Positions 23,512-36,035 are shown, counted from the stretch's first letter. The stretch is 64,000 nucleotides of DNA from Imbricaverruca yamaguchii (GCA_034440575.1 JAOTOL010001235.1:62001-126000), one strand, 5' to 3'. Translations and numbers: made by a program. Notes: generated from the sequence alone by a model not told the origin.

Positions 23512-23807
23512 GTGAGCAAAACGGCACAGGTTTGCTTATTATCTTCTCTTCGGACACCATCACAGGTGGAATAGTTATTCAGTCGCATTGCCCCATGACA
23601 AAATGTAGTGCTTAGCACACACCTGGCCGGAAACCGTGGAGGGAGTGTGTACATGGTATGTACATGAGCACCCTAAACCGATTCACCACTTTTTCTCAGG
23701 TATAGTCACGGAGTCCCCAACAACCTATGTAACCTCGTACTCCTCGGGCGGCCCATGTGACTCGAGCCCCCCCCCCCCCAGCGACCCACGTAACCCCGTA
23801 CTCCTCG

Positions 23808-23975
23808 GGGGGACGAGTAGTCTAGGGGTAAGTTGCTCGTCTCACAATCGAAATGTTGTGGGTTCGAGTCCCACCTGTCGCTACTCTTCGCCTGCGACCA
23901 ATCGGCGTGAGAGATTGGCGACGCTACATGACTCAATGGTCGATGTGTCGTGAAACCAATAACCGACCAACCAAC
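23808..23975 (+). mobile_element. tRNA-derived SINE, family 1, copy 1
   Basis: Head: box A TAGTCTAGGGGTAAG, anticodon-like loop CTCACAA, and a perfect T-arm GTGGG-TTCGAGT-CCCAC with box B. Body: GCGACCAATCGGCGTGAGAG then ATTGGCGACGCTACATGACT. Tail: AAACCAATAACCGACCAACC. The anticodon-like CAC suggests a tRNA-Val ancestor, tentatively. Located in Ptf1a intron 2. Confidence 0.88.
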
Positions 23976-24329
23976 CCGTACTCCTCGGGTGACCCGTGTG
24001 ACTCGACCCTTCCCCGCCGACCCACGCAGACCCGGTGGTTCACCATCGGTCAGCCTGAGAGCGTGCACCGTACCCCGCCGTCACGACAGCCGACCCGTGT
24101 AGCTGAGCCGCTCAATTCAGGTGCGGTGCGGCACTCGTGAATACTTGATGAGGCCGCATTGTGTTCCGATATTGCCAGCACGGCCCCCGGCCGTTAAGCC
24201 CCCGTTAATACGCCACCGGGGCGTCGGCGTGCGACGGAGTCGCCTCGCGCCGTGCAGTCGACGACGCTACGGCGGCGACGTTCCCTGCCGGTCCCGGTAC
24301 GGTGCCCCGCCGGCCGTGGTAGGCAGCGA

Positions 24330-25215
24330 CAATCACCGCCACTGCCACTGCCCCGGTGTCGGGGCGTTAGGGAGTAACAGTCACCGCCACTGCCACTGCC
24401 CCGGTGTCGGGGTGTTAGGGAGTAACAGTCACCGCCACTGCCACTGCCCCGGTGTCGGGGTGTTAGGGAGTAACAGTCACCGCCACTACCACCACTCCGA
24501 TGTCGGCGGTGGTAGGGAGTAACAGTCACCGCCACTGCCACTGCCCCGGTGTCGGCGGTGTTAGGGAGTAACAGTCACCGCCACTACCACTGCCCCGGTG
24601 TCGGGGTGTTAGGGAGTAACAGTCACCGCCACTACCACTGCCCCGGTGTCGGGGTGTTAGGGAGTAACAGTCACCGCCACTGCCACTGCCCCGGTGTCGG
24701 GGTGTTAGGGAGTAACAGTCACCGCCACTGCCACTGCCCCGGTGTCGGGGTGTTAGGGAGTAACAGTCACCGCCACTACCACTGCCCCGGTGTCGGGGCG
24801 TTAGGGAGTAACAGTCACCGCCACTACCACTGCCCCGGTGTCGGGGTGGTAGGGAGTAAGAGTCACCGCCACTACCACTGCCCCGGTGTCGGGGCGTCAG
24901 GGAGTAACAGTCACCGCCACTACCACTACCCTGATGTCGGCGGTGTTAGGGAGTAACAGTCACCGCCACTACCACTGCCCCGGTGTCGGCGGTGGTAGGG
25001 AGTAACAGTCACCGCCACTACCACTGCCCAGGTGTCGGCGGTGTTAGGGAGCAACAGTCACCGCCACTGCCACTGCCCGGTGTTGGGGGCCACTGCCCCG
25101 GTGTCGGGGTGTTAGGGAGTAACAGTCACCGCCACTGCCACTGCCCCGGTGTCGGCGGTGTTAGGGAGCAACAGTCACCGCCACTACCACCACTCCAATG
25201 TCGGCGGTGGTACGC
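24330..25215. repeat. 48-bp minisatellite in Ptf1a intron 2, about 18 copies
   Basis: Unit: GGGAGTAACAGTCACCGCCA, CTACCACTGCCCCGGTGTCG, GGGTGTTA. Variants are GGCGGTGGTA for GGGGTGTTA and CTGCCAC for CTACCAC. Open frames with a 16-residue repeat are by-products of the period. Confidence 0.95.
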
Positions 25216-25628
25216 ATCCGCCCTCTCCCCGCCAGCGGTGTATGAAGTCATCGGAAACTGCGGTCACGGCCACGATGAAGAGCCATGCCTGATTCGGCAC
25301 TTGTGTTGATGCGAATAAATTCGGGAGTGAGGGAGTGAGAGTTATTGGATAGCCAACCGATTTCATTAATTCAAGCTTAATACAATACAAATTAATCAGG
25401 GAATGCATGCGCCTCATCGTAGTTATGTTCAATCGTAGTTCATTCAGGCGAGTTTCTTGCAGTAATGTACGCTCCAGTTTAGTAAGGTTAGAATTTGGTT
25501 CAGGGAAATATCATAAGGTTACCATGGATGAAATACAGATTTAGTGGTCGGAAAATATTGATTGTACACCTCTACTTGATACGCTCATCACCGATATCTA
25601 TATCCTCATCACTGTTATCCATCATCGT

Positions 25629-25742
<114 letters not shown>

Positions 25743-26029
25743 ATGCTCATAACTGATATCCATGTACTCATCAATGACATCCATGATAAAAACCATGACA
25801 TTTACTTGCATAGTTAAGAAAAGCTTGTATTTCCTGGTGGTCAGTCATTGTAGAGATACTAAAGGTGAAGTTTATCTTTACGATCCAGAAACGACTCATA
25901 ATTAAAGTATAAGAATATCATATTTGATAAATGTCTATGTAATGCGTGACTCTCACATATACACACATGCGTATATGCGCGCATTGCATCGAAACTTATC
26001 ATTCTTAATAGGCTGAGGGCGCCCCTGTT

Positions 26030-26240
26030 CTTCCCGGTGTCTTCCCCCTTCCCCCTCCCTGTGTTGACGCCCTCGTGTCTCACCCGCCTTTCTCCCCCCC
26101 CCTCCCCCCTTTCCTCTCCCGTCTCCCTGCCCCCCTCCCCTCCCGTTCTGTCCTCGAACCCCCCCCAAACCTCTCCCGGTTTTCCCCCCCCCCTCCCCCC
26201 CCCTCTCCTTTGCCACCACTCCCCGGCTTTCTGCTTCCCC
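26030..26240 (+). repeat. Polypyrimidine (C/T-rich) tract before Ptf1a exon 3
   Basis: About 200 bp almost free of purines on the + strand (CCCCCCCCTCCCCCC, CTCCCGTTC). It ends 70 bp before the exon 3 acceptor and may act as an extended polypyrimidine tract; it can also form triplex DNA. Confidence 0.7.
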
Positions 26241-26312
26241 CTTTAGCTGTGTCAGAGGTCAGACCTCACGAGTGCCTTCCGGTGTGTGACTGACCTCTGC
26301 CGGCCCCTACAG

Positions 26313-26458
26313 ACGGCAGTCAGCTGCGCGGCCACTCGCTCTCCTGGTCTCAGGAGCGCCCCCTGTCGGTCAGCAGCAGCCAGGTGTCGGCTCGACTCTG
26401 GCAGCCGGAGGATCCGCGCGACAAACCATCCGAAGGTCAGCAACCGTTCGGCTCGTGA
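26313..26458 (+). CDS. Ptf1a: Ptf1a/Fer1 bHLH transcription factor, exon 3 of 3 with stop
   Basis: Codes residues 147-194. Acceptor CCCCTACAG|AC; the first two bases complete the codon begun by exon 2. It contains both Ptf1a-specific C-terminal motifs: GHSLSW (153-158) and RLWQPEDPR (174-182; TAKVWTPEDPR in vertebrates). In vertebrate Ptf1a the two tryptophans contact RBPJ/RBPJL; both are present here (W158, W176), so RBPJ recruitment is a reasonable inference. The protein ends QQPFGS, comparable in position to the PPFEFVS end of vertebrate Ptf1a. The TGA at 26456-26458 is followed by a CTG/CCG-rich 3' UTR. Confidence 0.93.
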
Positions 26459-26640
26459 GGGAGGGTCGTCGCCGTCGCTGCCGCCGCCGCTGCTGCTGCT
26501 GCGCTGCTGCTGCTGCTGCTGCTGCTGCCGTGCTGCTGCTGCTGCTCGCTGCTGCGCCGTCGCCGCCACTGCTGCTGCCGCCGTCGCCGCCGCTGCCGCC
26601 GCCGCTGCCGTCGCTGCTGCTGTCGCCGCCGAGAAACGGT
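26459..26640 (+). repeat. CTG/CCG trinucleotide-rich 3' UTR of Ptf1a
   Basis: Directly after the stop codon: GCCGCCGCCGCTGCTGCTGC, several (CTG)4-7 runs and mixed CCG/CTG blocks for about 170 bp. It belongs to the probable 3' UTR. I saw no AATAAA in the next 150 bp, so the polyadenylation site is not located. Confidence 0.8.
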
Positions 26641-27815
26641 GGCCCGACAAGTACAATGGCAGCCCTACTATGCAATATGCATTTCACTCCCTTTGCCGCC
26701 CTGCTTTTCTTTGGACGAGAATTGGGTGAGACAATTTCCGACACAAACAACTCACATTAATTACGTTTCGGTAATGGTCTTTTTGACAAACCAGGACTTT
26801 TATTCTTAGGGCGCATCAATGTTGCTCGAGTGTTTAGGCTACCTGTCATCGATCCGCACTGTTAAAAGGCGTGGTAGCGTCACTTTCGTGACAGAGGCTA
26901 GCAGTTACGTCAGAGCGAAGTCCCGTCCACGCTTCTCGGTCGGCTGAATGCTCATCGGCAGTGCTAGTGACTCAAACAAGGTCAATGTTGCCCAAGGCTG
27001 GCTGATCGCGAGTTGGTGGGCGGAGATGGAAAACTGCTGGCTTGCAGCCTCAACACGCGACCCAGAAACGTGTTAATGATGACAATCCTGTCAATGTCAC
27101 GGCTAGTCAGTGACTAGTCAAGGAGGTTGTGTTGGGTTTTTTGTTGTTGGAAATCTTTGGGAACACTTTTTTGGAAAGCTTTAAATGGGGGAGGGAATTT
27201 CTTGAAAAGGAGGTCAGGCTAGGTCAGGTTATGACATTACATTTTTGTTAACTGTTTTATCATAATGTTTATGCTATATTACGGAACCCCAAGCCCCTCT
27301 TTTGCTACTTTACTCGTCAACCGAAAAATGTGCATTTGCAGAAGAAATGAGTGATCACATTATCTTCATCATGTCCATATATGTTGCACTGGACAAATCC
27401 ATAATTCATAAAGCACTTTATGGCACCTTAGGTTGGGCGTTACAACACAGCAAATTTACCCTTTCTTGTCCCCCAGCGAACTACCACGGGAAGACAATTT
27501 ATGGCTGTGTTCGAACTACTCACTTCCAAAATATCATTCATGCAAAATGTACGTGCCACGAGGTATTCCAGGAAATCAGGGCGTCAAACGGCTTGAAATG
27601 CATATTAGCTCGCGTGCGGAGTACCGGCACACTGGGGGCAATTGTGCGCCTGGCCAAACAGACACGCTTCCTACCGCGTGGCTCTCCACGCGGAGGAAGC
27701 CCATGTTGCGAGTGCAGGCGAAGCTGACATGTGAGAGGATGGACACCCAGCGGGTATGCACGGCGGACTGCATGCAGCTGCTCCCAGCCTCTTATTGATG
27801 ACCTGTTCCTGCTCT
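26640..27815. other. Spacer downstream of Ptf1a, no gene recognised
   Basis: AT-rich with open frames at 27302-27798 that match no family I know. TTAGGGCGCATCAATG at 26807 is a partial copy of the hairpin repeat described at 34.7, 38.9, 48.9 and 56.5 kb. Confidence 0.4.
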
Positions 27816-27816
27816 G

Positions 27817-28095
27817 AAGTCAGAACCGTACCCGCCTAGCGCCGTTAGTCCGCGCTGGGCTACAGTCAGAACCGTACCCGCCTAGCGCCACTAGTCCGCG
27901 CTGGGCTGCAGTCAGAACCGTACCCGCCTAGCGCCGTTAGTCCGCGCTGGGCTACAGTCAGAACCGTACCCGCCTAGCACCATTAGTCCGCGCTGGGCTA
28001 CAGTCAGAACCGTACCCGCCTAGCGCCACTAGTCCGCGCTGGGCTACAGTCAGAACCGTACCCGCCTAGCACCGTTAATCCGCGCTGGAAGTCTC
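27817..28095. repeat. 46-bp minisatellite, six copies
   Basis: Unit: GTCAGAACCGTACCCGCCTA, GCGCCGTTAGTCCGCGCTGG, GCTACA; spacing from 27819 to 27865 is exactly 46 bp. Copies differ at one or two sites. Confidence 0.95.
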
Positions 28096-28109
28096 GCCGA
28101 CGCTAATGT

Positions 28110-28345
28110 TCGATATCGTGGACGTTGCCGAGCCGTTTCACAATTGAGCCGGTGAGCCTTCTAACGAATGCTCAGCTGATGAACCAGCAGATGCCGGTCG
28201 CACCTTGTGGGACAAAATGTGAGCGGTGAACTTGTGAACCAGTGGTGGTGACCGTTGAGCTTGTGAACCACCTGTGGGTAAGCGGTGAATTTATGGACAT
28301 GTGGGTGAGCCATTAGCCTGCATGTTAGCGAATAGCGAACTTGCG
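28110..28345. repeat. Degenerate minisatellite, unit about 37-40 bp
   Basis: GAGCGGTGAACTTGTGAACCAG and relatives recur four to five times with many changes. Confidence 0.6.
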
Positions 28346-28496
28346 GACCAGCAGATGAGGATACATATTGACAATCTCATTGGAGGGGAATGCACGTGCG
28401 TGGCTGCCGGTGGTGATGGAGCATGTTTGTGAGTCAGGGTCTCCAATGAGGAGTGTCTGAACTACGGCAATAACTGACGACTGGCTACCAGTCGCG

Positions 28497-28615
28497 GCGA
28501 ACGTGATGTCAACGTACCGCGAACGTGGTGTCAACGTACCGCGAACGTGATGTCAACGTACCGCGAACGTGATGTCAACGTACCGCGAACGTGGTGTCAG
28601 TGTACCACGACAACT
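28497..28615. repeat. 22-bp minisatellite, five copies
   Basis: Unit GCGAACGTGATGTCAACGTA plus CC, near-identical copies. Confidence 0.93.
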
Positions 28616-28964
28616 GAGCTGAACTGTCAGCTGATCCGCACATGCTATTTTTATGGCGTGGGTTTAGTGTTACGCTTACATTGAATTCCGAATGTGCTGC
28701 TCGAACGTGCATGTGTATCCGGTGTGTCATGCGTGTAGGAGGCTGGTCACAAATGATGTACTAATTCATGCAATCTGTGAAATAAACTCATGATGGCGTA
28801 CTAGCAGTCAGAAGGTGTCTCCGTCTCCGATTACTGCTGATGCTGATCTGATCCGCCCGATCAAAGTCTCATCAATGGTGACAGTAGCAGACAGCTACAA
28901 GGATCGGATGCAAGCGCAAGTTGAGCCTTGAGCGCTCACCTGGCCAGTGTACCAAGGCCAGCGG

Positions 28965-29135
28965 ACGGACGGCCAGACCTGCTGGCCAGTCTGGCCACCG
29001 GACGGACGGTCAGATCCACCGGCCAGTCTGGCCACCGGACGGACGGTCAGATCCACCGGCCAGTCTGGCCACCGGACGGACGGTCAGATCCACCGGCCAG
29101 TCTGGCCACCGGATGGACGGCCAGATCCTCTGATC
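28965..29135. repeat. 37-bp minisatellite, four to five copies
   Basis: Unit: GTCTGGCCACCGGACGGACG, GTCAGATCCACCGGCCA. Adjacent copies are almost identical. Confidence 0.93.
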
Positions 29136-29284
29136 AGTCTAGCTCCCAGATGGATCACTTCTGGCTCCTCTGTGACCAATCTGCGCTTTGCCTGCATTGC
29201 GTCTGTGATCCGTCGATGGTCCACAGCAGTGAAGACCCAGACGTGTTTAACCGAAGCATTCGACGCTTCAATGTAATGGCGCCA

Positions 29285-29505
29285 GTGTTAAATGTACGTA
29301 AGCACAGTTGCGCCCAAGTGCAAAATTACATATGATAAATGCACTCAAGATAAATGTACGCAAGATGAAATGTAGGTAAAAGTAAATGTATGTATTGCAT
29401 ATGCACCTAACCAAATGTGCGCAAACGCAAAGGTACGTATGCGCAAATGCACGTAAATTGGCTCCTACACGCAGGTAAATTTGCGCTGACGTAATTTTGT
29501 CCTTA
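29285..29505. repeat. Degenerate short-unit repeat, about 17-18 bp
   Basis: AAATGTACGTAAGC, AAATGTACGCAAG and AAATGCACGTAAA recur across about 220 bp. Old and diverged. Confidence 0.6.
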
Positions 29506-29534
29506 TGCACATTTGCCTAGTTAACTTCCACTGG

Positions 29535-29825
29535 GTGTCTGCCTACAGCAGACATTGTCTACTGTGTGTCGGTCTCCAGCAGACATTGTCCACTATATGT
29601 CGGCCTCCAGCAGACATTGTCTCCACTGTGTGTCGTCCTCCAGCAGACATTGTCCACTGTGTGTCGGCCTCCAGCAGACATTGTCCACTATGTGTCGGCC
29701 TCCAGCAGACATTGTCCACTGTGTGTCGGCCTCCAGCAGACATTGTCCACTGTGTGTCAGCCTCCAGCAGACATTGTCCACTGCGTGTCGCCTCCAGCAG
29801 ACAATGTCCACTGTATGTCGGCTAT
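29535..29825. repeat. 31-bp minisatellite, about nine copies
   Basis: Unit: CAGCAGACATTGTCCACTGT, GTGTCGGCCTC. The period is not divisible by three, yet short open frames occur in all phases. Confidence 0.94.
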
Positions 29826-30509
29826 ATCGCCCTGGGAATCCACAGCTCGGAGAATTCGTCAACAACGATGCAGGCACGCTGGAGTTGGACATCAAATACC
29901 AGCTTACCTGAGAGAAGGCCTCCAGATAAGGTCGCACGCGTGCCGCAACAAACACCAGGTGTTATCTGATTCGCTATCTCCCGTAGACAACCGCACTGTT
30001 GTGTGAAAGCCCTGATTCGGCTGTCAGGCTGACGTGGACAGGAACGCTATCGGGGATATCGCTGCGTACACTCCTGAGGGACGGGTGCCACTTCCATGCA
30101 TATCTTTCGCCAAGTAGTTTATCTATCCCGGCCCCTAGGTTAACACGCTTGTTTGATATCACCTATAATGACCAACAGTGGGGCATCCCCACTCGAATAC
30201 ACAATACTTGCTCAGAAGAAAAAAGGAGTCCACCCAATATTGAAGTGCAATGAAGCTTCTAAAGGGAAGCAAACTCAGTTAATTATTCATTGTCGCTGTT
30301 GCTTTCAACCAGTGTCGTACAATTAAAACAGCATACGCCATTAACATGTACATAACCGTCGTCGCATTCCCAACCAGGTTTTATCGCAAAGCATCAAGAA
30401 AACCTTATTCATCTGGGACAAAACCTAATGTCATCGTATGTGCAAATACAGCGGTTTGATAACGAATAAGCTAGCCACAACCGGTAAAAGAGGTCCGTGG
30501 CACGATAAT

Positions 30510-30572
30510 ATATATGTATACATCTATATATGTATATATGTACATATATATATATATTTATATATATATATC
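30510..30572. repeat. TA-rich microsatellite
   Basis: TATATGTATACATCTATATA and following TA runs. Confidence 0.85.
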
Positions 30573-30587
30573 TACTGACCAATTCAA

Positions 30588-30795
30588 CCCTTGTAAACTG
30601 GGCACATCAGGTGGAATAGCAAGGTGTCCCAAACTAGCCATACAAGGTGACATAGAAAGGTGTCGCAAACTGGACATAAGAGGTGAAATACCAAGGTGTC
30701 GCAAGCTAAACATGCCAGGTGAAATAGCAACGTGTCGTATACTGGACAAACGAGGTAAAATAGCAAGGTGTCCCAAACTGGGCACAAGAGGATAA
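30588..30795. repeat. 36-bp minisatellite, about six copies
   Basis: Unit: AAACTGGACATAAGAGGTGA, AATAGCAAGGTGTCGC. It directly abuts the 5' end of the I-clade LINE; the element may have inserted at the array edge. Confidence 0.9.
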
Positions 30796-30804
30796 GTAGC
30801 CAGG

Positions 30805-33650
30805 TCTGTACGATAATGATCTTACTGTGTCTGTAGAGGATTTTACATCTCTACTTTTGGAATGTGCCACAGGGTGCATCCCACGCACCATTGGGAAGCC
30901 CCGGCGTGCACCGGTACCGTGGTGGACTGAGGAATGCCGAGAGACGATTCGTGCCCGTCGACGCGCCTTCAGAAAATTTGACCGTGACAGTACTACAGCC
31001 AATTTGGCCTTCCAAAAAGCCAGAGCGGCTGCACGGCGTACGATACGCGAAGCCAAGAGGGCGTCATGGAAGCTATACGTGAGCACGCTGAACCGCTCCA
31101 CCACTGCTAGATCTGTATGGTCCCAGATAAAGCGAATATCTGGACGTTCTCGCTCAACGCCACTCGTTGTTTTGCACGTCGGTGGCGATACAATCGATAA
31201 TCCCCTAGACGTAGCAAACACCATCGCAAGAGCTCTCGCTGACCGAAGTCTGAGCTGCGATCTGAACGCCAGTTTTAGGCAACATAGAGTTCAGTGCGAA
31301 GCCTCACCCATCGACTTCACGACACCTGAGAAGTACCCATATAACAAGCCATTCACAATGGCCGAACTCACGTCTAAAATAGTTACACTACGCAGCGTAT
31401 CCGAGGGACCCGACAGTATCCACAATGAGATGCTGAGACATCTCCCACCAAACGCACTCACAGTAGTTTTGTCATGCTTTAACACTCTTTGGGAGAGAGG
31501 TGAGTTTCCGTCTTCTTGGCGAGAATCCACTGTCATTCCCATACTGAAGCCGAACAAGACTGGCTCTGACCCTCTGCACTATCGACCGATCTCCCAAACT
31601 TCATGTCTTTGCGAACTGATGAAGAGGTTGGTGAATGCGGGCCTCACGTGGTTCTTGGACGACCAGAACTTCTTCACCAGCGCCAAGTATGGATTTAGAA
31701 AGAACAGGTCCACAGTTGATCATCTTCTAACACCCGACACTCTGATTCGTACTAGTTTCAAGGAAAGGCAACATCTGGGAGCAGTGTTTTTCCATATTGA
31801 AGGCGCCTATGACACAACATGGAGACACGGCATACTTATGAAACTCTGGGGGTGTGGTGTGCGTGGCGCTATGGGACGCTTCCTGCATAATTTTCCAACC
31901 AATCGGACATTCAGCGTCTGGGTAGGAAACACGGTGTCGGAACGGCTGACACAAGTCAACGGAGTGCCCCAGGGAAGTGTCCTCAGTGTTGTCCTGTTCG
32001 CGTTGGTTATCAACGACATTGGAGATGACCTGCCCTGCGGTGTCGGTAGGTCGTTTTTTTCGACGATGTCGCACTTTGGTACTCCGCCTCACGTCCATCC
32101 TCTATGGAGAGACAGCTGCAGTTCGCTGTATTCCGCTTAGATAACTGGAGTAACATGAACGGCTTCCGCTTCTCTACTCAGAAGACTGTTGGAGTGCATT
32201 TCTGTCGCCGCCGCACCTGTCAAAATCCGACAATTCACCTCTATGGAGACCAGATCCCCTTTCAGTCGTCAGCGAAGTTTCTAGGCATTTTATTTGACCC
32301 CCGACTCACGTACAAGGACCACCTGACATCGCTGCGGGACACGTGCTGGACAACATTGAATATTATGAAGTGTGTGGCCTGCACTACTTATGGCGCAGAC
32401 CGGGCTACACTTTTACTCTTGTACCGATCGCTTATTCGCTCGAAACTGGATTATGGCTGCTTTGTCTCTGGCTGTGACAGTGCCTCCAGCAAGCGCATTC
32501 TCGACACTGTACATCATTCCGCCTTGCGTATAGCCACAGGAGCATTCCGCACTTCTCCAACAGCAAGTCTTCTGGCAGATGCTAATGATGCACCGCTCGC
32601 CCTGAGACGGGATAAACTGGGATTACGGTGTGCCTGTAGGGTGAGACAGTCCCCCATGAATACGGCATACAATGCCCTGTTCGGACACCGTACGCTCGCG
32701 CTGTTTCTCGTTACACGTCGGAATGTTCTGCCTCCCTTCTGTGTTTGGTTACGTGAGCTGATGGAAAGGAGCGGTATTCAGGTGCGCAGCATTCGAAGGA
32801 CGGTATCGCTGCCAGCTCCCCCTTGGGAATTGGTACAGCCGTCAGTGGACACGACACTGTCTGTGACCTCAAAGGACGAACTTATCCCGGAATTGTTTCG
32901 GATGAAAGCCCTAGAACACATCGATATCTGCCACACATGTACTGCCACCTATACCGACGGTTCGAAAACTGCTGATGGTGTGGGTTGTGCTTTTATAAGC
33001 GGGGCCACGACCAGATCGCTAACGGTGCCTCCTCACGCATCAGATTACACCTCTGAACTCACGGCAATCACGAAGGCCTTGTCCTTCATCGAATTAGGGA
33101 ACGATGTCGACCACGTCGTATTTTCAGACTCTCTGAGTAGCCTTCGTGCAATACAGACATTTTTCCGCAGGACCCTATCGTGCGAGACGTTTTATTGCGC
33201 CAAACTAATCTTAAGCGAAGAAGAAAAAAAACGTAACGTTCTGTTGGATACCCAGGCATATCGGAATAGCCCGGAATGAATTGGCTGACCAATCAGCAAA
33301 GCGTGCTGCGCGGAGCGAATACACCCGTGCGCTGCTTTTCCCAGCAGCACACCTGGGCCAGACAATCAATGTGTTCTTCCAGGAAAAGCGGCAACAACTT
33401 TGGAACTCAAATTACGAAAGCAAACTGAGAAACATCAAGCCAAGTCTGGGGCGCTGGGAGTCATCTTTCAGAGATTCACGAAAGAAGGAGGTGGTACTCG
33501 CCGGGATGCGGATTGGCCACACCTGTGCCACCCACGGTTACCTACTGCGGAATGAGGAGAGACCAATGTGTACCCGTTGTGATATCCCGCTGACAGTGCG
33601 ACATGTTCTTAACCCGCGCCGTCTTTTCGGTCAGATCCTCACAACCCGTC
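30805..33650 (+). pseudogene. I-clade LINE (non-LTR retrotransposon), 5'-truncated and frameshifted
   Basis: The element starts after the endonuclease region: TPVPWWT-like sequence (RAPVPWWTEECRETIRARR, near 30905-30970) is the usual linker before reverse transcriptase. RT blocks follow: GPDSIHNEML, PHYRPIS-like LHYRPISQTS, YGFRKNRSTVDHLL, FFHIEGAYDT and VPQGSVLSVVLFALVINDI (31958-32020). The FxDD catalytic block at 32055-32075 is only read after a one-base shift in a run of seven T (32050-32057). The + frame then continues from 32104 through the thumb to an RNase H domain (TYTDGSKTADGVGCAF, 32947-32995; VFSDSLSSL). Another break follows near 33270 (NELADQSAKRAA) and a Cys/His segment ends the readable part (CTRCDIPLTVRHVL, to 33610). 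RNase H after RT fits the I clade. At least three frame breaks: inactive. Confidence 0.9.
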
Positions 33651-33769
33651 TCTGGGGGGGGGGGGTTAGTAAACCCACTCTAAAATCCAAACTAAGGATC
33701 GCACGAAAACGAAAGAGGTAACATCGCAAAGCGCTCGACGTGTAGGGTCCGGGTCCACCCCAACCCAAA

Positions 33770-34315
33770 AGTAACGTCACCAGGGGGGGCTAGATTTTCA
33801 TGACTTTTCACGACTTACATTATGTGGCTCTGGGGATTCATTTTGGGATATATGAAAGAACAAAATTGATTTGGAATTGAGAAAAGGACAGCAAAATCGA
33901 CCAGGGCCATAATTTTAGTTGCCCCCCCAATGTTTTTGTGAAATTTCCAAATTTTGAGTTTTCAAGTTTTCTTTAATTTTTGCTGTTCCAATGGGTAGAG
34001 CAGACCGAGAAACGTTGTTGGAAGTCAACTTGTCCTAACAAAAAATGCTTACTGTAGACAGAATCCTCTATTTGAACTGCAATTGGCAAATATGCAAAAT
34101 GTATATGTAGTCAAAAACGAAAAAAAAATTCCACTCGTACGTTATATTGCATCCCTAAAGATAAGCAAACGCTGAAAGTTTTATTGAAATATCTGTATCC
34201 GTTAAAGCGTGACGACTGGTTGAACGTTTTTGGAGGTGACCTCCCTTGACCTTGACTAACTCGTTGACCCTTGATGGTCTGAATTCAAAATTATGGAACA
34301 GGATGCCAAATTGAT
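33770..34315 (-). repeat. AT-rich dispersed repeat family, inverted copy
   Basis: Reverse complement of the copy at 56570-57085: AGTCGTCACGCTTTAACGGA, GCATCCCTAAAGATAAG, TCGGTCTGCTCTACCCATTG and GAGGTCACCTCC-type edges correspond block by block. No coding capacity. Confidence 0.8.
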
Positions 34316-34724
34316 GTGGAAAAAGGTATGCCAAATTTGTGTGCGCTGCCGCGCGCCGTTCAACTATCCGCGAAAACCCTGAGGGGAGTGTGGGGTCGGT
34401 TGGAGACCCCCCGAGACGGGACGGATTAAGGTGTGCCCTCCTTTTTAGCCCAACGAAGACGATACTTTGGAAGAGGTGTCCACAATGACCATGGAAAACA
34501 TTCTAGGCGATGGGTCATATGTGGTTCTGAGTGGACGACTGTTCGAGTTTCTCTCACAAATACGATTTGCTGTCATCTATCCAGGGCGGTAATCGTATTC
34601 CACAATGCATTTTACCCCATGACGTGCCATTCTGACTGATTTTCGCTTGCTTTCACTGTCTGATGATGTGACTTCCATTCCAATGTCGACTGATGATGAT
34701 ACATCCCACCGTTTCACTGACGAT

Positions 34725-34790
34725 GTTATGGGCGCTGCATGACCGACGCAGTCGATGCGCCCTTAATCTCAAATAACTAAGTGACTACAT
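34725..34790 (-). repeat. Hairpin module repeat, copy a
   Basis: Reads on the - strand as TTAAGGGCGCATCGACTGCG then TCGGTCATGCAGCGCCC. GGGCGC and GCGCCC ends are complementary and can form a stem. Shares sequence with 38.94, 48.93 and 56.49 kb. Confidence 0.75.
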
Positions 34791-36035
34791 CAAACCAGGC
34801 TCGCATAACAATACATTCGACGGCACATGCTCTCAGATAGCTGACACTAAGTACCCCCAAACATATTTCCGACTAGGTTTATATCTATGCCGTACATACC
34901 CGCGCATGGAGTATTTTCCCGCGTTGTCAAGATCGGCTCACTGGTTATGGCGATTGAGTGGCCAGAACAATGTCACTTGCTAAGAACGCAACAATTTAAA
35001 ACGCAAGTTTGCTTTAGGTTTCAAGCATGCCACACTTGTTACGGTTTTAAACATGGAGAAACGCTTGCCCATTTGAACTCACATGTGGCAATTTGGCCAA
35101 TACCAATGGAGTTTTGTTCCTCTAAAAATCAACTGGAAAGATTCACCGCCAATGCTCAAATAGTAATGCTGAGAAAGGCTGCGTTGTTGAGAACACTGGG
35201 GTGGATCCAGGGGGAGGGGGATCTGGAGGGCATGCGCTCCCGCCAATAGAGATGTGGCGCCCCTCCAGAACGCTCGAATGCACGCCTCCCTCGCAGCTCA
35301 ACGAGTTTTTTTCCAGCTGATGTTGCGACTCAAAATATAAGAAGGCGCCAACTCAGGATAAATGGCACCACTCCAGATCAAAAGTGCCCCCCGCATCAAA
35401 ATCCTGGACCCGCCCCTGGCTCAGAACATAACAAATATGACATTGACGATACTTTTCGAACAGACATATTTCAGATATCGACCGATCTCTCGACCGACGA
35501 GAAGGCAATCGTGCCACAACAGACACTGGAGCAAAACCGAGCAGCATCCGCGTGCACATGACCGCTGGCCGTCTGCGGCAACATATCCATTGATTTGGGA
35601 GGCTGGAGGACGAATGGGCTCTTCCAAGGCACAGTGCTGCATGAGCCATTCCAGCAACCTCTGCCGCCAAAGGGGCTCACCGCCCACCCCGCCAGACCTC
35701 CTCCAGGCGTCCAGTTCCAGCTCTGGTCAGCGGCACCTCGAGCTGGCGTGCGAGACGCAGACGGGGAGATAATGGCCCGGCCGGCGCTATAAAGATGGCG
35801 CTCAACGCGGTCGATGCGCCCGCCCAGGTGCGCCTGTTCCCAGGAGGATAGCCGGCCGGGTCGATGGGCGCCGTCGCCGCCGCTCCCGACGGCGACGGCG
35901 ACGGCTACGGCGGCGACGGAGGCGGCGGCGCACCGTCCAACAAATTGTCGGCAAACAGACGACTAATGGGCGGCGCGGTGGCCGCCGCATCAGTGTCCAT
36001 TTACTGAAGGGTGCCGGGAGTCGCCTGTTTGATCA
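34790..36035. other. Spacer, no gene recognised; CpG-rich right end
   Basis: Open frame at 34887-35249 has no recognisable domain. GTGGATCCAGGGGG at 35202 and ATCCTGGACCCGCCCC at 35401 are edge-type motifs of dispersed repeats, possibly opposite ends of one 200-bp element. 35800-35990 is a CGG/CGA-rich segment (GACGGCGACGGCGACGGC). Nothing more can be supported. Confidence 0.35.

Noticed and set aside
23808..23890. Functional tRNA-Val gene
   Set aside because: T-arm and loop are good, but the acceptor stem does not close and the same sequence recurs with a common body and tail, so it is a SINE.
24121..25309. His/Pro/Gly-rich frames (SHRHYHCPGVG repeats)
   Set aside because: 48-bp array within Ptf1a intron 2.
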